From Streptomyces roseoverticillatus (GTDB taxonomy: Bacteria; Actinomycetota; Actinomycetes; Streptomycetales; Streptomycetaceae): a stretch of DNA of 64,000 nucleotides. The stretch spans positions 24,758 to 88,757 of the forward strand of contig NZ_JOFL01000038.1 of the NCBI RefSeq assembly GCF_000719265.1. The letters are read 5' to 3'. Below are positions 28,134-37,549 of this stretch, in pieces (the stretch's first letter is position 1; every line of letters starts with the position of its first letter). Under the pieces are notes generated by a model, which made no database searches, had not been told where the DNA came from, and worked only from the letters and a program-made list of their open reading frames with translations. Made by a program: the position numbers and the translations under genes.

Positions 28134-30174
28134 GTGACGGGCCGTGCCCGGACGGTTGGCTGGGGTGATCACCGCCCTGATCGCCCACCTCCGTCGAAGG
28201 CCACCCCGTTGTCGCTGCACCTGCTCCCCGAACAGGACGTCGCCGCCCCCGTCCCCGCCCCGCCCGCGCCCGTGCGGAAACGGCACCGGCGGGTGTCCGG
28301 CGGCGCCGTCGACCTCCGCCTGCTGGCGGCCTCCCTCCCGGACGCCTTCCGCAAGCTGCACCCCCGGGTCATGGTCAGGCACCCGGTGCTGTTCGTGGTC
28401 GAGGCGGGCTCCGTCCTCACCACCCTCTCCGCGCTCCTCGACCCGTCCGCCTTCGCCTGGCTCATCAGCGTCTGGCTGTGGCTGACCGTGCTCTTCGCCA
28501 ACCTGGCCGAGGCGGTCGCCGAGGGCCGCGGCAAGGCCCAGGCCGAGACGCTGCGCCGCACCCGCGACACCACCGTCGCCCGCCGGCTGCGCGCGTGGCG
28601 GGTCGGCATGGACCGGCGCGACTGGTACGAGGAGCGCGTGGTCGCCGCGGACCTGCGCCCGCAGGACTTCGTCGTCGTCGAGGCGGGCGGGACCGTCCCC
28701 GGCGACGGCGAAGTCGTCGAGGGCGTCGCGGCGGTGGACGAGTCGGCCATCACGGGCGAGTCCGCGCCGGTCATCCGCGAGTCCGGCGGCGACCGCTCGG
28801 GTGTCACCGGCGGGACGAAGGTGCTCTCCGACCGGATCGTCGTCCGCGTCACCTCGCGCCCCGGCCACACCTTCCTCGACCGCATGATCGCCCTGGTCGA
28901 GGGCACCAGCCGGCAGAAGACGCCCAACGAGCTGGCCCTGAACATCCTGCTCGCCTCCCTGACCGTGATCTTCATCCTGGCGGTGGTGTCGCTGCAGCCC
29001 ATGGCGGGCTGGGCCGGCGCCCCGCAGAGCATCACGGTCCTCGTCGCACTTCTCGTCACTCTCATCCCCACAACCATCGGCGCCCTGCTGTCGGCGATCG
29101 GCATCGCCGGCATGGACCGCCTCGTCCAGCGCAACGTCCTCGCCCTGTCCGGGCGTGCCGTGGAGGCCGCCGGGGACGTCAACACGCTCCTCCTGGACAA
29201 GACCGGGACCATCACCCTGGGCAACCGCCACGCGGCCTCCTTCGTGCCCGTCAAGGGCGTCCCGCACGAGCTGCTGGCCGACGCCGCCCAGCTCGCCTCC
29301 CTGGCCGACGAGACGCCCGAGGGCCGCTCCATCGTCGCCCTCGCGCAGCAGTACGGGATCCGGCACGGCGACGGCGAACTCGCACACGGCCGCTTCGTGC
29401 CGTTCTCCGCGCAGACGCGGATGAGCGGGGCGGACTTCGCCTACGACGGGGAGTTCTGCCGCATCCGCAAGGGCGCCGGCAGCGCGGTCGCGCAGTGGGT
29501 GACCCGGCGCGGCGGCGAGGTCCCCGCCGAGGCATCCTGGATCGCGGACTCCATCGCGGCCGGCGGCGGCACCCCGCTGCTCGTCGCCCTGGAGGACGCC
29601 GACGGCTGCCGGGTCCTCGGCGCCGTCCACCTCAAGGACGTCGTCAAGCCCGGCATCGCCGAGCGCTTCGCCGAACTGCGCGCCATGGGCATCAGGACCG
29701 TCATGGTCACCGGCGACAACCCGCTCACCGCCAAGGCCATCGCCGCCGAGGCGGGCGTGGACGACTACATCGCCGAGGCCACCCCCGAGCACAAGCTCGC
29801 CCGCATCCGCGAGGAGCAGGCCGGCGGCAAGCTCGTGGCGATGACGGGCGACGGCACGAACGACGCTCCCGCGCTGGCCCAGGCGGACGTGGGCGTGGCC
29901 ATGAACACCGGCGGCCGGCTACGAGGGCCTGGAGAAGCTCAACGTCATGAGCCTGCACAGCCCGACCTCGGCCATCGCCTCCGCGATCATCTTCAACGCC
30001 CTGGTCATCGTCGCCCTGATCCCCCTCGCCCTGCGCGGCGTCCGCTACGCCCCCTCCAGCGCGCACGCCCTGCTGCGCCGCAACCTCGGCCTGTACGGGA
30101 TGGGCGGGCTGATCGCGCCCTTCGCCGGCATCAAACTCATCGACCTGCTGCTGCAGTTCATGCCGGGCCTGTGA
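28134..30174 (+). pseudogene. kdpB: KdpB, K+-transporting P-type ATPase, broken by internal deletion and frameshift
   Basis: Encodes the ATPase subunit of the KdpFABC potassium pump. The GTG start follows AAGGAT, and the N-terminal and catalytic parts are intact: [13 protein letters not shown], phosphorylated Asp355 in [37 protein letters not shown]. At about 29911-29922 the sequence jumps from NTG directly to [18 protein letters not shown] in the +1 frame. About 62 codons (roughly 185 bases) are missing, including TM5 with the essential Asp and Lys of FSIANDVAKYF. The remaining tail runs to 30174. No kdpF, kdpA, kdpC, kdpD or kdpE is adjacent. A non-functional relic is most likely; an assembly error at this GC-rich spot is the alternative. 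Confidence 0.85.
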
Positions 30175-30251
30175 CGGGCGGGGCGGCGGCCGAGCCATGA
30201 GACGCACCCACCACCGGTTGGGGGCCGGGGGGCATTCCCCGGGCGATGGAG

Positions 30252-30288
30252 CCCGTACGTTCACGCGTTTTTCCCGTACGTTCACGCG
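30252..30288 (+). repeat. Tandem 16-bp direct repeat upstream of the esterase gene
   Basis: CCCGTACGTTCACGCG occurs at 30252-30267 and again at 30273-30288. The period is 21 bp, two helical turns, and each copy contains a CGTACG palindrome. This spacing suits cooperative binding of a regulator on one face of the DNA. It lies 75 bases before the esterase start. Confidence 0.55.
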
Positions 30289-30362
30289 AATCAACTCCCG
30301 TGCCAGTCCCGGCGATCTACGGTGAGCGCAGTCACCCGCAGCCGCCTCAGGAGGCCCGTCCC

Positions 30363-31442
30363 GTGCGTACCCGATCCGCGCTCGCCGCCGCCGCTGCCGC
30401 GCTGGCCGCGGCCACGTGCCTGACCCCGACGACCGCCGCCGCGGCGCCCCGGCAGCCGCACGCGCCCGCGCACGCGTGCTCGCCCTCCGTGCGGATCGAC
30501 GCCTTCTCCGACGCCCTGGACAAGAAGACGTTCCAGGGAGCGTTCGTCGGCAACCTCTCGGCCCTCGCGACCGACAAGGACGGCACCGTCGCCGCGCTCT
30601 CCGACCGCTCCCAGCTGTTCTCCCTCGACGTACGGCAGAAGGGCCGCGGAACGCCGTCCGCGACGCCCGTACGAGTCGTGAACCTCGCCGACGAGAAGGG
30701 CGGCCCGCTCGACTCCGAGGGCCTGGTCGTCGACCGCGACGGCACCCGGCTGGTCAACTCCGAGACCGAGCCCTCCGTGCGCCGCTACGCCGAGGACGGC
30801 AAGCTGCTGGGCCGCCTCCCGGTGCCCGCCGCGCTCCAGGTCGCGCCGGCAGGCCGCGCCGTGTCCAACCAGACCTTCGAAGGGCTGACCCTGCAGCCCG
30901 GCGGGCGCACGCTGATCGCCTCCATGGAGCAGTCCCTGGCCGGTGACGGGCCGGACACCGCCGGCAGGCCGCTCGTACGCCTGCAGAGCTGGCAGCGGCA
31001 CGGCCGGCAGGAGTTCGCCCTCGGCCCGCAGTACGCCTACCCCGTCGACAAGGGCCTCGGCGTCGCCGAGATCACCGCGGCGGGCGACGGCCGCCTCCTC
31101 GTCCTGGAGCGCGGCTTCACGGCCGGCGCCGGCAACACCGTACGGCTCTACCTCGCCGACCCGCGCCGCGCGAGCGACGTCACCGCCGTCACGAACCTGC
31201 CGGGCGGCGCCGGTATCCGGCCCGTGGGCAAGGAGCTCCTCGCCGACCTCGGCGCGTGCCCGTCCCTGGGCGCGACCGCGCGGCAGCCCCAGCGGAACCC
31301 CCTCCTCGACAACATCGAGGGCCTCGTCGTCGCGAAGCGGAGCGGAGGGTTCCTCCGTCTGCTGCTGGTGAGCGACGACAACCAGAACGCTGCGCAGATC
31401 ACCCGCCTCTACGCGCTCACGGTGCGCCTGCCGCGTCCGTAG
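30363..31442 (+). CDS. Secreted esterase-like phytase family protein
   Basis: Exported protein of 359 aa from a GTG 8 bases after AGGAGG. A signal peptide is plain (RTRSALAAAAAALAAATCLTPTTAAAAP). The mature part is beta-rich and matches the esterase-like activity of phytase family: LSALATDKDGTVAALSDRSQLF, DSEGLVVDRDGTRLVNSETEPSVRRY, SNQTFEGLTLQPGGRTL, DNIEGLVVAKRSGGF and SDDNQNAAQITRLYAL. These are six-bladed propeller repeats with acidic ligand residues. Substrate is unknown; phosphate esters are possible. Confidence 0.85.
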   Translation: MRTRSALAAAAAALAAATCLTPTTAAAAPRQPHAPAHACSPSVRIDAFSDALDKKTFQGAFVGNLSALATDKDGTVAALSDRSQLFSLDVRQKGRGTPSATPVRVVNLADEKGGPLDSEGLVVDRDGTRLVNSETEPSVRRYAEDGKLLGRLPVPAALQVAPAGRAVSNQTFEGLTLQPGGRTLIASMEQSLAGDGPDTAGRPLVRLQSWQRHGRQEFALGPQYAYPVDKGLGVAEITAAGDGRLLVLERGFTAGAGNTVRLYLADPRRASDVTAVTNLPGGAGIRPVGKELLADLGACPSLGATARQPQRNPLLDNIEGLVVAKRSGGFLRLLLVSDDNQNAAQITRLYALTVRLPRP

Positions 31443-31557
31443 GGCGTGCGCACACCTCGGCCTCCTGCCCGTCCCTTGTTGCGGCGGGATGAAATCCGCA
31501 GTCCAGGGCGTTGGGCCCTCCGTCAGCAGGACGAGAGCGGCAGCGCAGGAGGCTCGG

Positions 31558-34500
31558 GTGGCAGCGGCGAAGGACACAACAGGCCAAGGGTGGGCCAGGC
31601 GGCTCGCCGGCTACTGCTGGCGCTACCGCACCGCGGTGCTCCTCGCCCTCGGCTCCTCGCTCGCCGGCATGGCCGTCATGGCGCTCGTGCCCCTCATACC
31701 CAAGCTGATCATCGACGACGTGATCGGCTCCCACCAGCGCCCCCTGGCCCCCTGGGCCGCGCTCCTCATAGCCGCCGCCGTAGTCGTCTACGGCCTGACG
31801 TACGTCCGCCGCTACTACGGCGGCCGGCTCGCCCTCGACGTCCAGCACGACCTGCGGACCGAGATGCACGCCGCGATCACCCGGCTCGACGGGCGCCGCC
31901 AGGACGAGCTGTCCACCGGACAGGTCGTCGGCCGCGCCACCAGCGACCTCCAGCTGATCCAGAGCCTGCTCTTCATGCTGCCGATGATGATCGGCAACCT
32001 CATGCTCTTCGCCATCTCGCTCGTCGTGATGGTGACCCTCTCCCCGCTCCTGACCGTCGTCGCCCTGGCCGTCGCCCCCGCGCTGTGGATCCTCGCCAAG
32101 CACAGCCGCACCCGGCTCTTCCCCGCCACCTGGTACGCCCAGGGACAGGCCGCGGCCGTCGCCGGCGTCGTGGACGGCGCCGTCGGCGGCGTGCGCGTCG
32201 TCAAGGGCTTCGGCCAGGAGGAGCAGGAGACCGCCAAGCTCCGCGAGGTGGGCCGCAGGCTCTTCGCCGGCCGCCTGCGCACCGTGCGCCTCAACTCCCG
32301 CTACACCCCGGCCCTCCAGGCCGTCCCCGCCCTCGGCCAGGTCGCCATGCTCGCCCTCGGCGGCTGGATGGCCACCCGCGGCCAGATCACCCTCGGTACG
32401 TTCGTCGCCTTCTCGACCTACCTCGCGCAGCTCGTCGGCCCCGTGCGGATGCTCACCATGGTCCTCACCGTCGGCCAGCAGGCCCGCGCCGGCGTCGAGC
32501 GCGTCCTCGAACTCGTCGACACCGAGCCCGTCGTCCAGGAGCGCCCGGACGCGCGCGAGCTGCCCGCGGACGCCCCCGCCACGGTCGAGTTCGACAGGGT
32601 CTCCTTCGGCTACGACCCCGCCCGGTCCGTCCTCAACGGCTTCTCCCTGCGCATCGAGCCCGGCGAGACCGTGGCCGTCGTCGGCGCCTCCGGCAGCGGC
32701 AAGTCCACCGTCTCCCTGCTGCTGCCGCGCTTCTACGACGTCACCGGCGGCGCCGTGCGCGTCGGCGGCCACGACGTCCGCGACCTCACCCTGCCCTCCC
32801 TGCGCGCCGCCATCGGCCTCGTGCCCGAGGACAGCTTCCTGTTCTCCGACACCATCCGCGAGAACATCGCCTACGGGCACCCGGACGCCACCGACGAGCA
32901 GATCCGCGCCGCCGCGCGCGCCGCCCAGGCGGACGGCTTCATCAGCGAACTCCCCGACGGCTACGACACCGCCGTCGGCGAGCAGGGCCTGACCCTCTCC
33001 GGCGGCCAGCGCCAGCGCGTCGCCCTCGCCCGCGCGATCCTCACCGACCCGCGCCTGCTCCTCCTGGACGACGCCACGTCCGCGGTCGACGCGCGCGTGG
33101 AGCACGAGATCCACGAGGCGCTGCGCGGCGTCATGGCGGGCCGCACGACCCTGCTCATCGCCCACCGCGCGTCGACGCTGGCGCTCGCCGACCGGATCGC
33201 CGTGCTGGACGGCGGCCGGCTCGTCGACGTCGGCACGGCGGAGGAGCTGGAGGAGCGCTGCGAGCGGTACCGCGCGCTGCTGACGGACCCCGGGGAGCTG
33301 GCGGGCGTCGTGAAGGACCCGGCCGGCCAGGCGCCGCACACGGAGGAGGCGGCGCCCGCCGCGGCCTCCCGCCTGCCCGCGGGCCGCACGCGCCCTGTGG
33401 TCAACGGCGTCACTCCCGCCCTGTGGGTGCGCAAGGACGAGCCCTCCGGCCCCGCCGACGGCGTCACGGGCATGCCCGCCACCCCCGAACTGCTCGCCAA
33501 GGTGGCCGCCCTGCCGCCCGCGGACGACACCCCGGACGTGGACGAGGAGCGGGCCGCGCGCCCCGAGGAGGCGTACGGGCTGCGTCAGCTGCTGCGCGGC
33601 TTCGGCGCGCCGCTCGTCCTCAGCCTGCTGCTCGTGGCCGTCGACGCCGTCGCCGGCCTGCTGCTGCCCGTCCTGATCCGGCACGGCATCGACAAGGGCG
33701 TCCAGCAGCTCGCCCTGGGAGCGGTCTGGGTGGCCTCGGGGCTGGCCCTGCTCGTCGTCGTGGTCCAGTGGGCCGCCCAGGTCGCGGAGACCCGGCTGAC
33801 CGGCCGCACGGGCGAGCGCATCCTCTACGCGCTGCGCGTGAAGATCTTCGCCCAGCTGCAGCGGCTGGGACTCGACTACTACGAGCGCGAGCTCACCGGC
33901 AAGATCATGACGCGGATGACGACGGACGTGGACGCCCTGTCGACGTTCCTGCAGACCGGTCTGGTCACCGCCGTCGTCTCCGTCCTCACCTTCTTCGGCA
34001 TCCTCGTCGCCCTCCTCGTCATCGACGTGGAACTGGCCCTCGTGGTCTTCGCGACGCTGCCGCTGCTGGTCGCCGGCACCGTCGTCTTCCGCCGGCAGAG
34101 CGTCAAGGCGTACGAGCTGGCGCGCGAGCGCGTCGGGCTCGTCAACGCGGACCTGCAGGAGAGCGTCGCGGGCCTGCGCATCGTGCAGGCGTTCCGGCGC
34201 GAGGAGGCGGGCGCCCGGCGGTTCGCGGAGCGCAGCCGGTCCTACCGGCAGGCGCGGGTGCGCGGCCAGTGGCTGATATCGATCTACTTCCCCTTCGTGC
34301 AGCTGCTGTCGTCCGTGGCCGCCGCCGCGGTCCTGATCGTGGGCGCCGGCCGGGTGAGCGACGGCACGCTGACCGCGGGCGCGCTGGTGGCCTACCTGCT
34401 CTACATCGACCTGTTCTTCGCCCCCGTCCAGCAGCTGTCGCAGGTCTTCGACGGCTACCAGCAGGCCACCGTCTCACTCGGCCGGGTGCAGGGCCTGCTG

Positions 34501-35295
34501 CGCGAGCCGACGACCACGCCCGTGGCGGAGCGGCCGCGCGAGGTGCGGGAGCTCAGCGGCGAGATCGTCTTCGACGACGTCGCCTTCCACTACGGCGACG
34601 GCGAGCACGCCCTGTCCGGCATCCGGCTGACGATCCCGGCCGGCCAGACCGTCGCGTTCGTCGGCGAGACCGGCGCCGGCAAGTCGACCCTGGTCAAGCT
34701 GGTGGCGCGGTTCTACGACCCGACGAGCGGCGCCGTCCTCGTGGACGGGCACGACCTGCGCGAGCTCGACCCCACCGGCTACCGGCACCGGCTCGGCGTC
34801 GTCCCGCAGGAGCCGTACCTCTTCCCCGGCACCGTGCGCGACGCCATCGCCTACGGGCGCCCGGACGCCACCGACGCCGAGGTGGAGGCCGCGGCGCGGG
34901 CGGTCGGCGCGCACGACATGGTCGCCACCCTCGACGGCGGCTACCTGCACGAGGTCACCGAGCGCGGCCGCAACCTCTCCGCGGGCCAGCGCCAGCTGAT
35001 CGCCCTGGCCCGCGCGGAGCTCGTCGACCCGGACGTCCTGCTGCTCGACGAGGCCACGGCCGCGCTCGACCTCGCCACGGAGGCGCTGGTCAACCAGGCC
35101 ACGGAGCGGCTGGCCGGACGCCGCACGACGCTCGTGGTCGCCCACCGGCTGACCACGGCGGCCCGCGCGGACCGCGTGGTGGTCCTCGACCGCGGCCGCG
35201 TCGCCGAGGACGGCACGCACGCCGAGCTGCTGGCCCGTGAGGGGCGCTACGCGGAGCTGTGGCGGACGTTCACGGGCGAGGCGGTGCCGGCGTAG
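31558..35295 (+). CDS. Fused ABC exporter (TMD-NBD-TMD-NBD)
   Basis: Single-chain ABC exporter, 1245 aa from a GTG 5 bases after AGGAGG. Two six-helix type-I exporter domains alternate with two ATPase domains. NBD1 has Walker A Lys382, signature LSGGQ (480-484) and Walker B Asp504, with Asp505 in place of the catalytic Glu. NBD2 has Lys1042, signature LSAGQ (1140-1144) and Asp1164-Glu1165. One ATP site is therefore degenerate, as in heterodimeric drug exporters. An Ala/Pro-rich linker of about 110 residues joins the halves. It likely exports a lipid or drug; the substrate is unknown. The DHFR-like gene follows. Confidence 0.93.
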   Translation: MAAAKDTTGQGWARRLAGYCWRYRTAVLLALGSSLAGMAVMALVPLIPKLIIDDVIGSHQRPLAPWAALLIAAAVVVYGLTYVRRYYGGRLALDVQHDLRTEMHAAITRLDGRRQDELSTGQVVGRATSDLQLIQSLLFMLPMMIGNLMLFAISLVVMVTLSPLLTVVALAVAPALWILAKHSRTRLFPATWYAQGQAAAVAGVVDGAVGGVRVVKGFGQEEQETAKLREVGRRLFAGRLRTVRLNSRYTPALQAVPALGQVAMLALGGWMATRGQITLGTFVAFSTYLAQLVGPVRMLTMVLTVGQQARAGVERVLELVDTEPVVQERPDARELPADAPATVEFDRVSFGYDPARSVLNGFSLRIEPGETVAVVGASGSGKSTVSLLLPRFYDVTGGAVRVGGHDVRDLTLPSLRAAIGLVPEDSFLFSDTIRENIAYGHPDATDEQIRAAARAAQADGFISELPDGYDTAVGEQGLTLSGGQRQRVALARAILTDPRLLLLDDATSAVDARVEHEIHEALRGVMAGRTTLLIAHRASTLALADRIAVLDGGRLVDVGTAEELEERCERYRALLTDPGELAGVVKDPAGQAPHTEEAAPAAASRLPAGRTRPVVNGVTPALWVRKDEPSGPADGVTGMPATPELLAKVAALPPADDTPDVDEERAARPEEAYGLRQLLRGFGAPLVLSLLLVAVDAVAGLLLPVLIRHGIDKGVQQLALGAVWVASGLALLVVVVQWAAQVAETRLTGRTGERILYALRVKIFAQLQRLGLDYYERELTGKIMTRMTTDVDALSTFLQTGLVTAVVSVLTFFGILVALLVIDVELALVVFATLPLLVAGTVVFRRQSVKAYELARERVGLVNADLQESVAGLRIVQAFRREEAGARRFAERSRSYRQARVRGQWLISIYFPFVQLLSSVAAAAVLIVGAGRVSDGTLTAGALVAYLLYIDLFFAPVQQLSQVFDGYQQATVSLGRVQGLLREPTTTPVAERPREVRELSGEIVFDDVAFHYGDGEHALSGIRLTIPAGQTVAFVGETGAGKSTLVKLVARFYDPTSGAVLVDGHDLRELDPTGYRHRLGVVPQEPYLFPGTVRDAIAYGRPDATDAEVEAAARAVGAHDMVATLDGGYLHEVTERGRNLSAGQRQLIALARAELVDPDVLLLDEATAALDLATEALVNQATERLAGRRTTLVVAHRLTTAARADRVVVLDRGRVAEDGTHAELLAREGRYAELWRTFTGEAVPA

Positions 35296-35372
35296 GCCGC
35301 GGGGGCTCCCCGCCCGGTACGTTGGCGCCGGAAGGCAGAAGAGAAGGCGCTTCGTACCGAGCGGGGGACCCC

Positions 35373-35954
35373 ATGCGCAAGCTCACCTACTTCATCGCCA
35401 CCACCATCGACGGCTTCATCGCGGGCCCGGGCGACGAGTTCGGGTTCATGATGTCGATCCTGGACGACGCGTACGTCGCCGCCCTGGTCGAGAGCTACCC
35501 CGACACCGTCTCCGCGCGCGGCCGCGTGGCCGTCGGACTCGGCCCGGACAACAGAGACTTCGACACGGTCCTGATGGGCCGCAACACCTACGAGCCCGGC
35601 CTGTCGACCGGCATGACCAGCCCGTACCCGCACCTGCGGCAGTACGTCGTCTCGAAGTCCCTCACCAGCAGCCCCGACCCCGCGGTCACCGTCTTCTCCG
35701 GCGACGTGGTGGAGCTGGTCCGCGGCCTCAAGCGGGAGCGGGGCAAGGGGATCTGGCTGTGCGGCGGGGCGAGCCTCGCGGGACAGCTGCGCGACGAGAT
35801 CGACGAGATCGTCCTCAAGATCAACCCGTTCGTTGCGGGGAAGGGCATCCCCCTCTTCGCGTCGGAGTTCGCCCCGGAGCTCTACGAGCTCAAGGGGACC
35901 CGCACGTTCGGCAACGGCGTCGTCATGGTGACGTACGTCAAGTGCACCGGCTGA
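35373..35954 (+). CDS. Dihydrofolate reductase-family (RibD C-terminal) protein
   Basis: NADPH-binding reductase-like protein, 193 aa, starting MRKLTYFIATTIDGFIAGPG. The motifs TVLMGRNTYEPGL and IWLCGGASLAGQL match the nucleotide-binding loops of the RibD C-terminal/DHFR fold. Most members are of unknown function and do not replace folA. It is 77 bases after the ABC exporter and convergent with the HxlR regulator, whose 3' end overlaps the last 17 bases of this gene. Confidence 0.85.
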   Translation: MRKLTYFIATTIDGFIAGPGDEFGFMMSILDDAYVAALVESYPDTVSARGRVAVGLGPDNRDFDTVLMGRNTYEPGLSTGMTSPYPHLRQYVVSKSLTSSPDPAVTVFSGDVVELVRGLKRERGKGIWLCGGASLAGQLRDEIDEIVLKINPFVAGKGIPLFASEFAPELYELKGTRTFGNGVVMVTYVKCTG

Positions 35955-36336
35955 GCGCGGCCCGCTCCCGCAGGGCGGTCACTCCCGGCCCGGGCTCCGC
36001 GGCGTCGTAGGCGGCCCGGGCCCGCTCCACGGTCTGCTGGTGGCGCTCGTGCCAGCCCTCGATGGCGGCGAGCGGCCCGATGAGGCTCCGCCCGAGCTCG
36101 GTCAGGCCGTAGGCCACGCGGACGACGGCCTGACCGTCCTCGACCGTCCGGTGCACCAGCCCGTCCCGCTCCAGCCCGCGCAGCGTCTGCGTCAGCACCT
36201 TGCGGCTCACCGGGCGCATCCGGCGCTCCAGCTCGCCGAAGTAGGCCGGGCCGCCGCCGAGCAGGCTGAGCGTGAGGGCGGACCAGCGGTCGCCGAGCCG
36301 GTCGAGCACGGGGCGGCAGGGGCACAGATCTTCCAC
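35938..36336 (-). CDS. HxlR-family regulator with N-terminal Cys pair
   Basis: Winged-helix regulator of 132 aa. The HxlR core is clear: RPVLDRLGDRWSALTLSLLGGGPAYFGELERRMRPVSRKVLTQTLRGLERDGLVHR. Cys5 and Cys7 (LCPCRP) lie where redox- or aldehyde-sensing HxlR proteins keep reactive cysteines. It is divergent from an NADPH-dependent oxidoreductase gene 175 bases away, its likely target, a common pairing for electrophile-response regulators. Confidence 0.92.
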   Translation of the reverse strand: MEDLCPCRPVLDRLGDRWSALTLSLLGGGPAYFGELERRMRPVSRKVLTQTLRGLERDGLVHRTVEDGQAVVRVAYGLTELGRSLIGPLAAIEGWHERHQQTVERARAAYDAAEPGPGVTALRERAALSRCT

Positions 36337-36511
36337 GGAGGAGGCAACCGGCCGGGGCCGGGGCGTATTCCCAGGGGCGGATGCCCGGCAGCCCCCGGGC
36401 GGTTACCTGGAAGTTCCGTCTGGCCGGTGCCGGGAGCGCCGCAACAGCATGGTTCAGCGGCCCAGCAGCCGCAAACAGCCGTCGTCACCGCACACCGCAC
36501 AGGAGCAGCAC

Positions 36512-37477
36512 ATGTCCACGCCCCCGGTCCGTATGCAGGCAGTCGTCCAGGACCGCTTCGGCGGTCCCGAGGTCCTGCGCCTCGCCGAGGTCGAGCGCCC
36601 CGGACCGGGGCCGGCCGAGATCCTCGTCCGGGTCCGCGCGGCGGGCGTCAACCCGGTGGACGTCAAGACGCGGGCCGGCGAGGGCATCGCCGGCTGGCTC
36701 GGCGACCCGCCGTTCACGCTCGGCTGGGACGTCTCCGGGGTGGTGGAGGCGGTGGGCTTCGGCGTCACGCTGTTCCAGCCGGGGGACGAGGTGTACGGCA
36801 TGCCGCGCTTCCCGCACCTGGGCGCGGCGTTCGCCGAGTACGTCACCGCGCCGTCCCGGCACTTCGCGCGCAAGCCGGCGGGCCTGTCCCACGCGGAGGC
36901 CGCGGCGCTGCCGCTGGCCGCGCTGACTGCCTGGCAGATCCTCGTCGACACGGCGGACGTACGGGCGGGACAGCGGGTGCTGGTGCACGCGGCGGCGGGC
37001 GGCGTCGGCCACCTCGCCGTGCAGATCGCCAAGTCCCGTGGCGCGTACGTGATCGGCACCTCCGGCCCCGCCAAGGCGGACTTCGTCCGCTCCCTCGGCG
37101 CCGACGAGGTCCTCGATCACACCGCCGTCCGCTTCGAGGACCGCGTCCGCGACGCCGACCTGGTGGTGGACTCGATCGGCACCCCCGCCCACCAGGTCCG
37201 CTCCCTGGCCGCCCTGCGGCCGGGCGGCCTGCTGGTCGCGGTCCCCTCGGGCGTGGACCCGGAGGCGGCCCGGCTGGCGGCGGAGCGGGGCGTACGGGCC
37301 ACGGGCATCCTCGTGGAGCCCGACCGCGCGGCCCTGGAGGCGATCACCGCACTGGTGGAGGCGGGGGAGCTGCGGGTGGAGGTGTCGGCCGAACTCCCGC
37401 TCGCTGCAGTGGCGGAGGCCCACGCGCTGGTGGAGACGGGACGCACGCGCGGCAAGGTGGTCCTGACGCTCGGCTGA
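36512..37477 (+). CDS. NADP-dependent zinc-free quinone oxidoreductase (MDR family)
   Basis: Medium-chain reductase of 321 aa from the ATG after AGGAG. GroES-like domain (VQDRFGGPEVLRLAEVERPGPGPAEILVRV), then the Rossmann nucleotide site (VHAAAGGVGHLAVQIAKSRGAYVIGTSG) of quinone-oxidoreductase-like enzymes. The structural zinc cysteines are absent. It reduces quinones or enones with NADPH, though the substrate is not predictable. The divergent HxlR gene next to it suggests induction by electrophiles or quinones. Confidence 0.9.
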   Translation: MSTPPVRMQAVVQDRFGGPEVLRLAEVERPGPGPAEILVRVRAAGVNPVDVKTRAGEGIAGWLGDPPFTLGWDVSGVVEAVGFGVTLFQPGDEVYGMPRFPHLGAAFAEYVTAPSRHFARKPAGLSHAEAAALPLAALTAWQILVDTADVRAGQRVLVHAAAGGVGHLAVQIAKSRGAYVIGTSGPAKADFVRSLGADEVLDHTAVRFEDRVRDADLVVDSIGTPAHQVRSLAALRPGGLLVAVPSGVDPEAARLAAERGVRATGILVEPDRAALEAITALVEAGELRVEVSAELPLAAVAEAHALVETGRTRGKVVLTLG

Positions 37478-37549
37478 CGGAAAGGGGCTGGTGCGCCGGT
37501 CGGCCCCCCGGTAGGTTCGCGGCGGACCGTGCGAACCAGGGGAGGGTGA

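Noticed and set aside
31417..33684. 755-codon leftward frame antisense to the ABC exporter
   Set aside because: The plus-strand product has complete Walker and signature motifs; the antisense translation is low complexity.
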